Positions 1 to 7,601 of a DNA stretch of 64,000 nt are shown one piece after another. The translations under genes and the position numbers were made by a program. The stretch is taken from assembly GCF_900113225.1 (NCBI RefSeq), contig NZ_FOZE01000001.1:1736001-1800000 (forward strand), in the 5' to 3' direction. Within the stretch, counting starts at the first letter, position 1. The number at the start of each line of letters is the position of its first letter. Origin of the DNA: Mitsuaria sp. PDC51. Its GTDB lineage: Bacteria > Pseudomonadota > Gammaproteobacteria > Burkholderiales > Burkholderiaceae_C. A model generated the notes under the pieces. It made no database searches, was not told the origin of the DNA, and saw only the letters and a list, made by a program, of their open reading frames with translations.

Positions 1-1
1 A

Positions 2-421
2 GCGCTGCAACTGGCGCGCGCGGTGACGCTGCCCGGCGATGCCGACGAACTGACGATCGCGCGCGCGACCGCGGCGCATCTGCGCACGCTGGGGCCGCGT
101 CACGTGCTGGTGACGCTGGGCGCCGCCGGCGCCTGGCTGCTGTGCGACGCGCATCCCGAGGGCCTGCATCTGGTCGCCGCGCGCGTCGACGCTGTGGACA
201 CGGTCGGCGCGGGCGACACGCTGGTCGGCGGCCTCGCGGTCGGGCTGGCCGAAGGGCTGGTCGCGGCGCGCGCGGTGGCGCTGGGCCAATCGGCCGCCGC
301 GATCGCGGTGAGCCGCGCCGGCGTCCAGCAGGCCATGCCCCACCGCTCGGAACTGCCGGAATTGCCCGAGCTCGCTGCGCTCGTCGCGAAGGCGGCACAC
401 TCCGCCGACGGCAACCCCTGA
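2..421 (+). CDS. PfkB-family sugar kinase, C-terminal part (ribokinase-like)
   Basis: The reading frame enters from before the window, so only the last 139 residues are visible. They carry the PfkB signature 2, DTVGAGDT, at visible residues 66-73; its final Asp is the catalytic base that activates the sugar hydroxyl, and the preceding Gly-Ala-Gly forms the anion hole. The alanine-rich end after it is typical of ribokinases. The next gene is a nucleoside hydrolase starting 20 bases downstream, so phosphorylation of ribose released from nucleosides is a reasonable role, but a fructokinase or adenosine-kinase-like substrate cannot be excluded without the N-terminal half. Confidence 0.85.
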   Translation, partial: ALQLARAVTLPGDADELTIARATAAHLRTLGPRHVLVTLGAAGAWLLCDAHPEGLHLVAARVDAVDTVGAGDTLVGGLAVGLAEGLVAARAVALGQSAAAIAVSRAGVQQAMPHRSELPELPELAALVAKAAHSADGNP

Positions 422-441
422 CCCTGGAGCGCAGTATTCCC

Positions 442-1422
442 ATGGACAGCACGAACCCGGCTTCCGCCCGCATTCCCGTCATCTTCGACACCGACCCCGG
501 CATCGACGACGCGCTCGCGCTCGCCTTGCTGGCGCGTCATCCGCGCTTCGAGCTGCTGGCCGTCACGACGGCCTTCGGCAACGCGCCGGTCGAGACCACC
601 ACCCGCAACGCGCGCGGCCTGACCGCGCTCTACCGCCAGGACATCCCGGTCGCCGCCGGCGCCGCCGGCCCGCTGCTGGACAAGCGCCGCCGCAAGGACG
701 CCGCGCACGTGCACGGCGACGACGGCCTGGGCGGCATGGCCGCCGGCCTGCCCGCGCCGACGCGCCCGCTGGATCCGCGTCCGGCGCATCGCCTGATCTG
801 CGACCTCGTCAACGCGCGCCCCGGCGAGATCACGCTGGTGGCCGTCGGCCCGTTCACCAACCTGGCGCTGGCGCTGGCCCACGATCCCTCGATCGCCGGC
901 AAGGTCCGGCGCGTGATCGTGATGGGCGGCGCCTTCGGCCTGAAGGGGCATGGCGGCAACGTCACGCCGGTGGCCGAGGCCAACATCATGGCCGACCCCG
1001 AGGCCGCCGACCAGGTCTTCACCGCGCCCTGGCCGGTCACCATCGTCGGCCTGGACGTGACGCAGGAGGCGATCATGCGCGAGGCCGACCTGGACAGGCT
1101 GCGCGGCCGCGGCGAGGGCGCCGGCGACCTGCTCTGGCAGGCCACGCGGCACTACCAGCAGTTCTACGACGCGCGCGACGGCATCGGCGGCATCTATGCC
1201 CATGACGCGAGCGCCGCGGCGCTGCTGCTGGTGCCGGAGGCCTTCACCCTGCGCGCCGGGCCGGTGCGGGTCGTGCTGGAGGGCATCGCCACCGGCCAGA
1301 CCATCCAGGACTGGCGCAACGAGCACGGCACCGGCACGCCGTGGAGCGGCCACCCGTCGCAGCAGGTCTGCGTCGCGGTCGACGCGGCGCGCGTGCTGGC
1401 GCTGTTCGACGAGATCTTCTGA
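442..1422 (+). CDS. Nucleoside hydrolase (IunH/RihA-type)
   Basis: This 326-residue protein should cleave the N-glycosidic bond of ribonucleosides to give free base and ribose in the cytoplasm. The Ca2+-binding signature DTDPGIDD is at residues 16-23, close to the N-terminus as in the inosine-uridine hydrolase family. A HGDDGLGG loop, the NVTPVAEANIMADPEAA-type segment and a late HDAS motif supply the other substrate and calcium ligands. Length is normal for the family. The ATG at 442 is chosen because the signature follows at the usual distance; longer upstream extensions overlap the kinase. It lies between a sugar kinase and a deaminase-type amidohydrolase, which supports purine or pyrimidine nucleoside salvage. 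Base preference cannot be read from sequence. Confidence 0.93.
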   Translation: MDSTNPASARIPVIFDTDPGIDDALALALLARHPRFELLAVTTAFGNAPVETTTRNARGLTALYRQDIPVAAGAAGPLLDKRRRKDAAHVHGDDGLGGMAAGLPAPTRPLDPRPAHRLICDLVNARPGEITLVAVGPFTNLALALAHDPSIAGKVRRVIVMGGAFGLKGHGGNVTPVAEANIMADPEAADQVFTAPWPVTIVGLDVTQEAIMREADLDRLRGRGEGAGDLLWQATRHYQQFYDARDGIGGIYAHDASAAALLLVPEAFTLRAGPVRVVLEGIATGQTIQDWRNEHGTGTPWSGHPSQQVCVAVDAARVLALFDEIF

Positions 1423-1501
1423 CGCCGGCGGCGGCCTTCGCCACGCCTTCGAGTTTCAAGACAATGCACGGCGCGCCGACCCGCGCCCCAAGGAGAACCT
1501 G

Positions 1502-2824
1502 ATGACGACCCAAGCCGTGAAGCTGCTGTTGCCCCGCTGGCTGATCACCATGACCCCCGACAGCCCGGTGCTGGAACAGCATGCGCTGGCGATCGAGGGC
1601 GAGCGCATCGCCGCCGTCCTGCCGCGCGACGAGGCGCTCCAGCGCTACGCCGATGCCGAGCGCGTCGAGCTGCCGCACCACGTGCTGATCCCCGGCCTGA
1701 TCAATGCCCACACGCACTCGGCGATGTCGCTGCTGCGCGGCGTGGCCGACGACCTGGCGCTGATGGACTGGCTCAACAACCACATCTGGCCGCTGGAGCG
1801 CCAGTGGGTGAGCGAGGACTGGACCTACCAGGGCTCGCTGCTGTCCGCGGCCGAGGCGTTGCGCGGCGGCGTGACCTACCTCAACGACATGTACTTCTTC
1901 CCCACCGCGATGGCCCGCGCGGCGGTGGACAGCGGCATCCGCGCCGGCGTGTCGATCAACGTGATCGACTTCCCGACCGGCTACGCCGCCAACGCGCAGG
2001 ACTACATCGAGAAGGGCCTGGCCGCCTACGAGCAGTTCAAGGGTGAGAAGCTGCTGGACTGGACCAGCGCGCCGCATGCGCCGTACACGGTCTCGGACGA
2101 GACCTTCATCCAGCTGCGCCAGCTGGCCGAGAAGTACGACCTGCAGATGCACTGCCACATCCACGAGACGCAGGACGAGATCGACGGCAGCCTCAAGCAG
2201 TACGGCGAGCGTCCGCTGGCGCGCCTGAACAAGCTCGGCCTGCTGAACGCGAAGATGATCGCCGTGCACATGGTCCACCTGAGCGACGACGAGATCGACC
2301 TGGTCGCGAAGCAGGGCGTGCACCTGGTTCACAACCCGAGCTCCAACCTGAAGCTGGCGTCGGGCGTGGCGCCGGTGAAGGCGCTGGAAGCGGCCGGCGT
2401 GAACACCATCCTGGGCACCGACGGCGCCGCCTCCAACAACCGCCAGGACATGTTCAGCGAGATCCGCGCCGCCGCGTTGCTGGCCAAGGGCGTGACCGGC
2501 GATCCGCTGACGGTGTCGGCGCGGACCGCGCTGGAGATGGCCACCGTGCGCGCCGCCAAGGCGATGGGCCGGGCCAGCGACCTGGGCACGCTGGAGGCCG
2601 GCAAGCTGGCCGACGTCGTCGCGGTGGCGCTGGACTCGATCGAATGCCAGCCGGTCTATCACGCGGACGCGCAGCTGGTTTATGTCGCCGGGCGTGAACA
2701 TGTCACGGACGTGTGGGTGGGCGGCCGGCAGGTGCTGTCGAATCGCAACGTTCTGACTTTCGACACCCAGGCCTTGCAGGGGCGGGTGGCGGACATCGTG
2801 GCTAAGATGCGCGCCGGACGCTGA
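1502..2824 (+). CDS. TRZ/ATZ-family hydrolase (5'-methylthioadenosine/S-adenosylhomocysteine deaminase type)
   Basis: A 440-residue amidohydrolase-superfamily enzyme. The metal ligands are visible as NAHTHS (His70, His72), MHCHIHET in the middle, a VHMVHL segment and GTDGAASNN near residue 300. This arrangement matches the MTA/SAH deaminase and N-ethylammeline chlorohydrolase group, which hydrolyse amino or chloro groups from purine-like or triazine rings. A good ribosome-binding site, AAGGAG, sits about 5 bases before the ATG. The gene follows the nucleoside hydrolase by about 80 bases, so deamination of an adenine nucleoside or thio-nucleoside in salvage is the likely job. Guanine deaminase is less likely because the lid region differs. 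Confidence 0.88.
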   Translation: MTTQAVKLLLPRWLITMTPDSPVLEQHALAIEGERIAAVLPRDEALQRYADAERVELPHHVLIPGLINAHTHSAMSLLRGVADDLALMDWLNNHIWPLERQWVSEDWTYQGSLLSAAEALRGGVTYLNDMYFFPTAMARAAVDSGIRAGVSINVIDFPTGYAANAQDYIEKGLAAYEQFKGEKLLDWTSAPHAPYTVSDETFIQLRQLAEKYDLQMHCHIHETQDEIDGSLKQYGERPLARLNKLGLLNAKMIAVHMVHLSDDEIDLVAKQGVHLVHNPSSNLKLASGVAPVKALEAAGVNTILGTDGAASNNRQDMFSEIRAAALLAKGVTGDPLTVSARTALEMATVRAAKAMGRASDLGTLEAGKLADVVAVALDSIECQPVYHADAQLVYVAGREHVTDVWVGGRQVLSNRNVLTFDTQALQGRVADIVAKMRAGR

Positions 2825-2933
2825 TCCCCCCTGAACATGGGGGTGGCGGCGCCGAGGGGCCGGCCGTCGACCTGACCGCCGGTGTGCAGGAGACACAGCC
2901 GGCCGTCACCGCGCGCCGGTGGGACAGATCACC

Positions 2934-4091
2934 ATGAGCAAGCCTTCCCGGAGCCGGCCCCTGAGCCGGTTCGTCGCGACCATCGCCACCGCCGCCACCG
3001 CGGTGCTGGCCCTTGGACTGGGCACCGCCGCCCGCGCGGACATCCTGATCGGCCAGACGGCCGGCTTCACCGGCCAAGTCGCCGCCAGCGTCAAGGAACT
3101 GACGCTGGGCGCCAAGCTCTACATCGACCACGTCAACGCCGCCGGCGGTGTCAACGGCCAGAAGATCGACCTGCAGTCGCTGGACGACGGCTTCGATCCC
3201 AAGCGCGCCGCGGCCAACGCGCAGACGCTGATCGACAAGGGCGCGGTCGCGCTCTTCCTCACCCGCGGCACGCCGCACACCCAGGCGGTGATGCCGCTGC
3301 TGGACAAGGCGCAGGTGCCGCTGGTGGCGCCGTCGACCGGCGCGATGCTGCTGCACAAGCCGGTGCATCCTTACGTCTTCAACGTGCGCTCGACCTACCA
3401 GCGCGAGGCCGAACGCGCCGTCCAGCTGCTGCTCGAGATGGGCAACACCCGGATCGCCCTGGTGCAGGTCAACGACACCTTCGGCGCCGATGGCGTCGCC
3501 GGCGCGATGACCGGCTTCAACGATCGCAAGATGAAGCCGGTCGCCCACTTCACCTACGAGCGCGAGAAGCCGGACATCGCCGGCGTGGTCAAGCAGCTGA
3601 TCGCCGCCGATCCGCAGGTCGTGCTGCTGGTGGCCTCGCAGCAGATCACCGCCGACACGATCAACGCGCTGCGCGCGGCCGGCTCGCGCATCCTCGGCGC
3701 CACCTTGTCCAACAACGCGTCCAACGGCTTCGTCCAGCTGCTGGGCCAGAACGCCGCCGGCGTCATCGTGTCGCAGGTGTTCCCGAGCGAGCGCAGCACC
3801 AACCTGGCGATGGTCAGGGAACTGACCGACCTGGTGAAGGCCAAGCCGGCCGAAAGCGGCGGCCTGGTCACGCCGGCCATGATGGAGGGCTTCGCGAGCG
3901 CCAAGGTGCTGGTCGAGGGACTCAAGCGCGCCGGCAAGGACGCCAGCCGCGCCAGCCTGCTGCGTGCGCTGAACAACATGTCGCGCTACGACCTGGGCGG
4001 CATGGAACTCAACTTCAGCGCCACCGATCACACCGGCACCAACTACGCCGACATCGCCATCATCGATCCGCGAGGCCGATTCCTGCGCTGA
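2934..4091 (+). CDS. ABC transporter substrate-binding protein, branched-chain amino acid type (Peripla_BP_6)
   Basis: This 385-residue periplasmic protein has a signal peptide over roughly residues 1-35, ending in an ARA-D cleavage site. The mature protein starts ILIGQTAGFTG and continues with the two-lobed ligand-binding fold of the LivJ/amide-binding class, including LDDGFDPKRAAANAQTLI and a VAPSTGA hinge. No permease or ATPase gene is beside it, so it must use a transporter encoded elsewhere or act as a sensor. Its position after three nucleoside-related enzymes hints at a purine-like or amide ligand, but that is inference. ATG 2934 is preferred to the GTG 15 bases upstream because it begins a normal signal peptide. 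A strong hairpin terminator follows 26 bases after the stop. Confidence 0.9.
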   Translation: MSKPSRSRPLSRFVATIATAATAVLALGLGTAARADILIGQTAGFTGQVAASVKELTLGAKLYIDHVNAAGGVNGQKIDLQSLDDGFDPKRAAANAQTLIDKGAVALFLTRGTPHTQAVMPLLDKAQVPLVAPSTGAMLLHKPVHPYVFNVRSTYQREAERAVQLLLEMGNTRIALVQVNDTFGADGVAGAMTGFNDRKMKPVAHFTYEREKPDIAGVVKQLIAADPQVVLLVASQQITADTINALRAAGSRILGATLSNNASNGFVQLLGQNAAGVIVSQVFPSERSTNLAMVRELTDLVKAKPAESGGLVTPAMMEGFASAKVLVEGLKRAGKDASRASLLRALNNMSRYDLGGMELNFSATDHTGTNYADIAIIDPRGRFLR

Positions 4092-4117
4092 GCCTGGACC
4101 GGTCCATTTCTCAGCTG

Positions 4118-4140
4118 ACGGGCGCCTTCGGGCGCCCGTT
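4118..4140 (+). terminator. Intrinsic terminator after the binding-protein gene
   Basis: A perfect 9-bp stem, ACGGGCGCC / GGCGCCCGT, closes a stable TTCG tetraloop. Only a short T-rich stretch (TTGTCATT) follows, so termination may be partial. It closes the nucleoside-salvage block. Confidence 0.75.
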
Positions 4141-4381
4141 GTCATTGGCTATCTCGAAATTCACCGAATCCGTCAATGGACGGTATTCAAAGCCTTGACA
4201 GGGTCTTGTGATACTCAAGGGGATTAATGCTGGCGCCAGAAATATTCGCCAATCATGATCTTTCTCACGACCGTCCTCGTCGAATAGCAAATTTAGGCTG
4301 ATCACTCACATTTGTGAGTTATTAGCAAGTGAGGCGTACTCGGACACACTGCCGGCCGAAACCTGCAGACGGACTGCTGTC
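4141..4381. other. Lower-GC intergenic leader of the signalling island
   Basis: This stretch is clearly richer in A and T than its neighbours. It holds a perfect -35-like TTGACA at 4195-4200, followed too closely (9 bases) by an extended -10-like TGTGATACT, so the pair is not a convincing sigma70 promoter. The only strong element is the inverted repeat at 4304-4319, listed separately. No gene is visible in it. Confidence 0.5.
4304..4319. promoter_or_regulatory. Palindromic candidate operator
   Basis: ACTCACA-TT-TGTGAGT is a perfect 7+7 inverted repeat with a 2-base centre, in an AT-rich intergenic region 62 bases before the small membrane-protein gene. It has the size of a dimeric repressor or LuxR-type site. 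The half-sites face the opposite way from a Crp site (TGTGA-N6-TCACA). The binding protein is unknown; the NarL-type regulator encoded just downstream is an obvious candidate. Confidence 0.5.
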
Positions 4382-4651
4382 ATGAAGAATATGTACGCGA
4401 TCTCCATCGGTCTGGCCTTCGCCGGCGCCGGGTGCCTGCTGGCCGAGAAATCCACGCGGTCGATACCCGGGAATCCCTCATTTGAACTTGCTGTCATCGG
4501 TTATCTATTGATCAGCGGCGGACTGATGCTGCTGATCGCCTGCCTAGCCGCCTCGGCCGACGCCTGGCTGCGAGCCCGACGGCGCCGCGCTTGCGGCTCG
4601 CCTGAGCCGGATTGGGAGCGCCATCCACCGCCAATCGTCGATCACCACTGA
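4382..4651 (+). CDS. Small two-helix membrane protein, hypothetical
   Basis: I do not recognise a family. The 89-residue product has one hydrophobic helix at about residues 5-20 and a second at about 36-56, joined by a short polar loop (EKSTRSIPGNPSFE). A basic segment (RARRRR) and a Pro/His-rich end (PPPIVDHH) follow. This predicts a small inner-membrane protein with both ends cytoplasmic. It lies 112 bases before a NarL-type regulator and kinase pair and downstream of a palindrome, so a role as an accessory or target of that system is possible. There is no clear ribosome-binding site, so the start is uncertain. Confidence 0.55.
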   Translation: MKNMYAISIGLAFAGAGCLLAEKSTRSIPGNPSFELAVIGYLLISGGLMLLIACLAASADAWLRARRRRACGSPEPDWERHPPPIVDHH

Positions 4652-4763
4652 CTCCAGTCACCCAGCAGTTTTTGTTTACTTGCTTCGGTGATTGCTCGTT
4701 TCCTGCCGCTCGCGAAACTGTGCCCGCCCATGGCATTGGGATAACGAGAGAAGGAGCTGAGGA

Positions 4764-5432
4764 ATGAGTATCGCCGTCGTGATCATCGAGGACGATCCGG
4801 CTGTCATGAAAAGGCTGGTGGACGTGATTTCAAATAGCAGTTTCTGCGAAGTGGTCGGTGTCGCCAGGAATCGCGGCGAAGCGATGGCCGCGATTCTGGC
4901 CAACCGGGCCGATCTTTATCTGATCGACCTGGGACTGCCGGACGCCGACGGGGTGGAGCTGATCCAGCTGGTGCGGGAAAGGTGTCCGGAATCCCGCAGC
5001 ATGGTGCTGAGCACCTTCGGCGACAGCAAGCACGTGATGCGCAGTCTGCGCGCGGGTGCCCGGGGCTACCTGCTCAAGGACGAGATCCAGCCGTCGCTGG
5101 TGGAGAAGCTGGTCAGCGCGCACAACGGGCAGGCGCCGCTGAGCCCGGCGGTGGCCCAACTGGTGGTCGAGCGGATCTCCATGCTGGAGAACAACGTGCG
5201 GCCCCAGGTCGATCGCGAGAAGGTGCTGCGCGATCTCGGCATGGGCGAGCGCGAATGGGAGGTCCTGCGCCTGCTCATCGAGGGGTTGCCCATCGTGGAG
5301 ATCGGTCGCCGGCTGAGCATCTCCCATCACACCGTCAACCAGCACCTGCGCAGCGTCTATCGCAAGCTGGGCGTGAAGTCCCGCGCGATGGCGGCCAACG
5401 CGGCGCGGCTGCATGGACTGATCGATGAATAG
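4764..5432 (+). CDS. NarL/FixJ-family response regulator
   Basis: A 222-residue regulator. The receiver domain (about 1-120) has the acidic pair IIEDD, the phospho-acceptor in LYLIDLGLPDADG, the conserved Ser/Thr in VLSTFGD and the Lys in GYLLKDE. The C-terminal LuxR helix-turn-helix has EWEVLRLLIEGLPIVEIGRRL and the recognition helix SHHTVNQHLRSVYRKL. AAGGAG lies 7 bases before the ATG. The stop overlaps the start of the kinase gene by 8 bases, so the two are translationally coupled partners. It should be an activator or repressor controlled by phosphorylation; its own upstream region or the palindrome at 4304 are likely targets. Confidence 0.95.
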   Translation: MSIAVVIIEDDPAVMKRLVDVISNSSFCEVVGVARNRGEAMAAILANRADLYLIDLGLPDADGVELIQLVRERCPESRSMVLSTFGDSKHVMRSLRAGARGYLLKDEIQPSLVEKLVSAHNGQAPLSPAVAQLVVERISMLENNVRPQVDREKVLRDLGMGEREWEVLRLLIEGLPIVEIGRRLSISHHTVNQHLRSVYRKLGVKSRAMAANAARLHGLIDE

Positions 5433-7524
5433 CCCCCGCCGCGGCTCGCTGAAGACGGTCTTCTTCTGGCTGAGCTTCTTCATCATTGCGCTGCTGGTGA
5501 TCGCCACCAGCACTGTCGCTACGCGCGTCTACCACGTCGACGCGATCCGCGACCTCGAGGTCGTCGCCGCGGCGCCCGATTCGCGCGATGCGGGCCCGGA
5601 GGCGCCGCGCCTGGCCGGGCGGGTGCTGGTCCAGGCGCCACGGGTGGCCTTGCCCCATCTCGAGGACGTGAGCCAGGCGGGGGGATTCAAGCGGGTGAGA
5701 TTCCGCATCGACCTGGACCGCTACCTCGAGCGGCCGACCGCCTGCTGCGAGATCGACGCCGATGGCGGCGTGATCGGCGGCAGACGCATCCCCGGCACCA
5801 GCCTCGTGATCAGCCAGGCCCTCGACGGGATGGACGTCTACCTGAACGGGGTCTGGGTCGCGGGCCTGCCGAAGTCGAACGCGAGCGGACGCTACAAGTG
5901 GTACCGGCCGCTCCAGGTGCCGCTGGCGCGCCGACTGCTGCAGCCCGAGGGCAACCAGTTGACGGTCGAGCTGACGACCTGGGATCCGCAGATCCAGCTC
6001 GCGCCGATCTACATCGGGGACCTGGACGCCACCTCCACCATCCATGAGCTGACCCTGTTCATCGGCTCGTCGCTGGCCAATGCGTCCAACGTCTTCTGCC
6101 TGCTGGCGGGCATGTTCATGCTGGGGGCCTGGCTGGCGAGCAGGAAGGACGGCGCCGTGTTCCTGCACGCGGGCGCCACCACGGTGCTGTGGTCGGTGCT
6201 GTTCACGCTCGTGCTGCTGCCCTATGTCCCGGCGGCGTGGTTGCCGCTGTGGACCTGGGCGCAGTACGCCTGCATGGGCGGCGTGATCGCGGTGCTGACG
6301 CTCTTTCTTTTCGCCTTCGTCGGCGAGCCCCTGGGCTGGCGCGGCCGCGCGGCGCTCTTCGGCACGGCGGCGTTCGCGGCGCTCGCCTATCCGCTGCTCG
6401 GGCTGCGCGGCCGGGAATGGCTGGACCTCTGGTGGCTGCCCACCATGCTTTGCTTTCACCTGTACGCCTGTTCGCGACTGGCGCTGCACATCGCCCGTAC
6501 CCGCTCGCGCACGGCGATGTCGCTGCTCTTCCAATCGGTGCTCGCGCAGGTGTTCGCGCTGCGCGATCACAACGCGGTGCAGCACCTGATCTCGATCCCG
6601 ATGCCGGAAGCCGGCTGGTCGATGACGCACCTGCTGGTGGCGCCGATCTTCCTCAGCCACCTGAGCGTGCCGCTGCTGCTGTTCGTCGTCGCCCAGATCC
6701 TGCTGACGAAGTTCCAGGCCAACGTGAAGCGCATCCGCGACCACAACCGCATCCTGACCGAGACCCTGCAGCAACGCGAACGCGAACTGCTGATCAGCCA
6801 CAACCGCCAGCGCGAGATGGAGAACGAAGCCGCCATGCAGCTCGAGCGCGACCGCATCTATCGCGACCTGCACGACGGCATCGGCTCCAAGCTGGTGACG
6901 ACGCTGTTCAGCGTGCGCGACCGCGCCATCGACCACGAACGGCTCGAAGGGCGGCTGCTGGAGGCCCTGACGGACCTGCGGGAGATCATCTCGGTGACGC
7001 AGGTCCGGGAGCAGCGAGCCTTCCAGGACATCCTGTTCACCTACTGCAGCGGCCTCGACGAGGCGCTCACGCGGGCCGACTTCCAGGTCGAATACGAGGT
7101 GCCCGAGGGGCTGGAGCTCGTGCTGCTGGCCGACTTGTCGAAGCAGCTCATGCGCATCGTCGAGGAGTCGGTGGCCAACACCATCAAGTACGCCGGCGCG
7201 AGCCGCCTGTCGATCCGCATGGCGATCGTCGAGGCGGAATTGCTGGAGGTGGTGATCGAAGACAACGGCCAGTCCGGCGACCGGCGGGGCGAGGCGGCCG
7301 ACGCGACCGGTCGTCGCGCCTCCGCCCTGCGCGGCGGCACCGGTCTGGCAGGGCTGCAGCGTCGCGCCCGGCGCATCGGTGCCAGCTTCGACTTCGAGCG
7401 CACGCCACGCGGCGCCCGCACGCTGCTGAGGCTGCCGCTGCGCGTGCCCGGCGACGCGCGGCCGGGAAACGAGTCGGTCCGCGACAGCTCTCAGTTGGGC
7501 GCGGCTGCATTCCCACCGGGCTGA
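5425..7524 (+). CDS. Membrane sensor histidine kinase, 7TMR-DISM type
   Basis: A 699-residue kinase paired with the preceding regulator. Order of parts: an N-terminal membrane helix (about 10-33); a periplasmic beta-sandwich sensor (about 34-205) containing the DVYLNGVWV strand typical of 7TMR-DISM extracellular domains; about seven membrane helices (about 210-430); a cytoplasmic coiled coil; then the NarX-type dimerisation segment ERDRIYRDLHDGIGSKLV with the phospho-acceptor His, and a HATPase domain with the N-box EESVANTIKYAG and a glycine box GGTGLAGL. DISM sensors are thought to bind small carbohydrates or similar ligands; the ligand here is unknown. The C-terminal 30 residues are low complexity. 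Confidence 0.93.
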   Translation: MNSPRRGSLKTVFFWLSFFIIALLVIATSTVATRVYHVDAIRDLEVVAAAPDSRDAGPEAPRLAGRVLVQAPRVALPHLEDVSQAGGFKRVRFRIDLDRYLERPTACCEIDADGGVIGGRRIPGTSLVISQALDGMDVYLNGVWVAGLPKSNASGRYKWYRPLQVPLARRLLQPEGNQLTVELTTWDPQIQLAPIYIGDLDATSTIHELTLFIGSSLANASNVFCLLAGMFMLGAWLASRKDGAVFLHAGATTVLWSVLFTLVLLPYVPAAWLPLWTWAQYACMGGVIAVLTLFLFAFVGEPLGWRGRAALFGTAAFAALAYPLLGLRGREWLDLWWLPTMLCFHLYACSRLALHIARTRSRTAMSLLFQSVLAQVFALRDHNAVQHLISIPMPEAGWSMTHLLVAPIFLSHLSVPLLLFVVAQILLTKFQANVKRIRDHNRILTETLQQRERELLISHNRQREMENEAAMQLERDRIYRDLHDGIGSKLVTTLFSVRDRAIDHERLEGRLLEALTDLREIISVTQVREQRAFQDILFTYCSGLDEALTRADFQVEYEVPEGLELVLLADLSKQLMRIVEESVANTIKYAGASRLSIRMAIVEAELLEVVIEDNGQSGDRRGEAADATGRRASALRGGTGLAGLQRRARRIGASFDFERTPRGARTLLRLPLRVPGDARPGNESVRDSSQLGAAAFPPG

Positions 7525-7601
7525 GCCATCGAACGCCGGGCCGATCCTGGAAATACTGGCGTCCCGGCCCGAATCGCGGGCCAGTCGACGAAGCCCCGGC
7601 C

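Noticed and set aside
4195-4215. TTGACA followed by GATACT as a sigma70 promoter
   Set aside because: The spacing of 9 bases is far too short; only an extended -10 could work and that is weak.
4304-4319. The palindrome as a Crp site
   Set aside because: Crp sites are TGTGA-N6-TCACA; here the half-sites point the other way and the centre is 2 bases.
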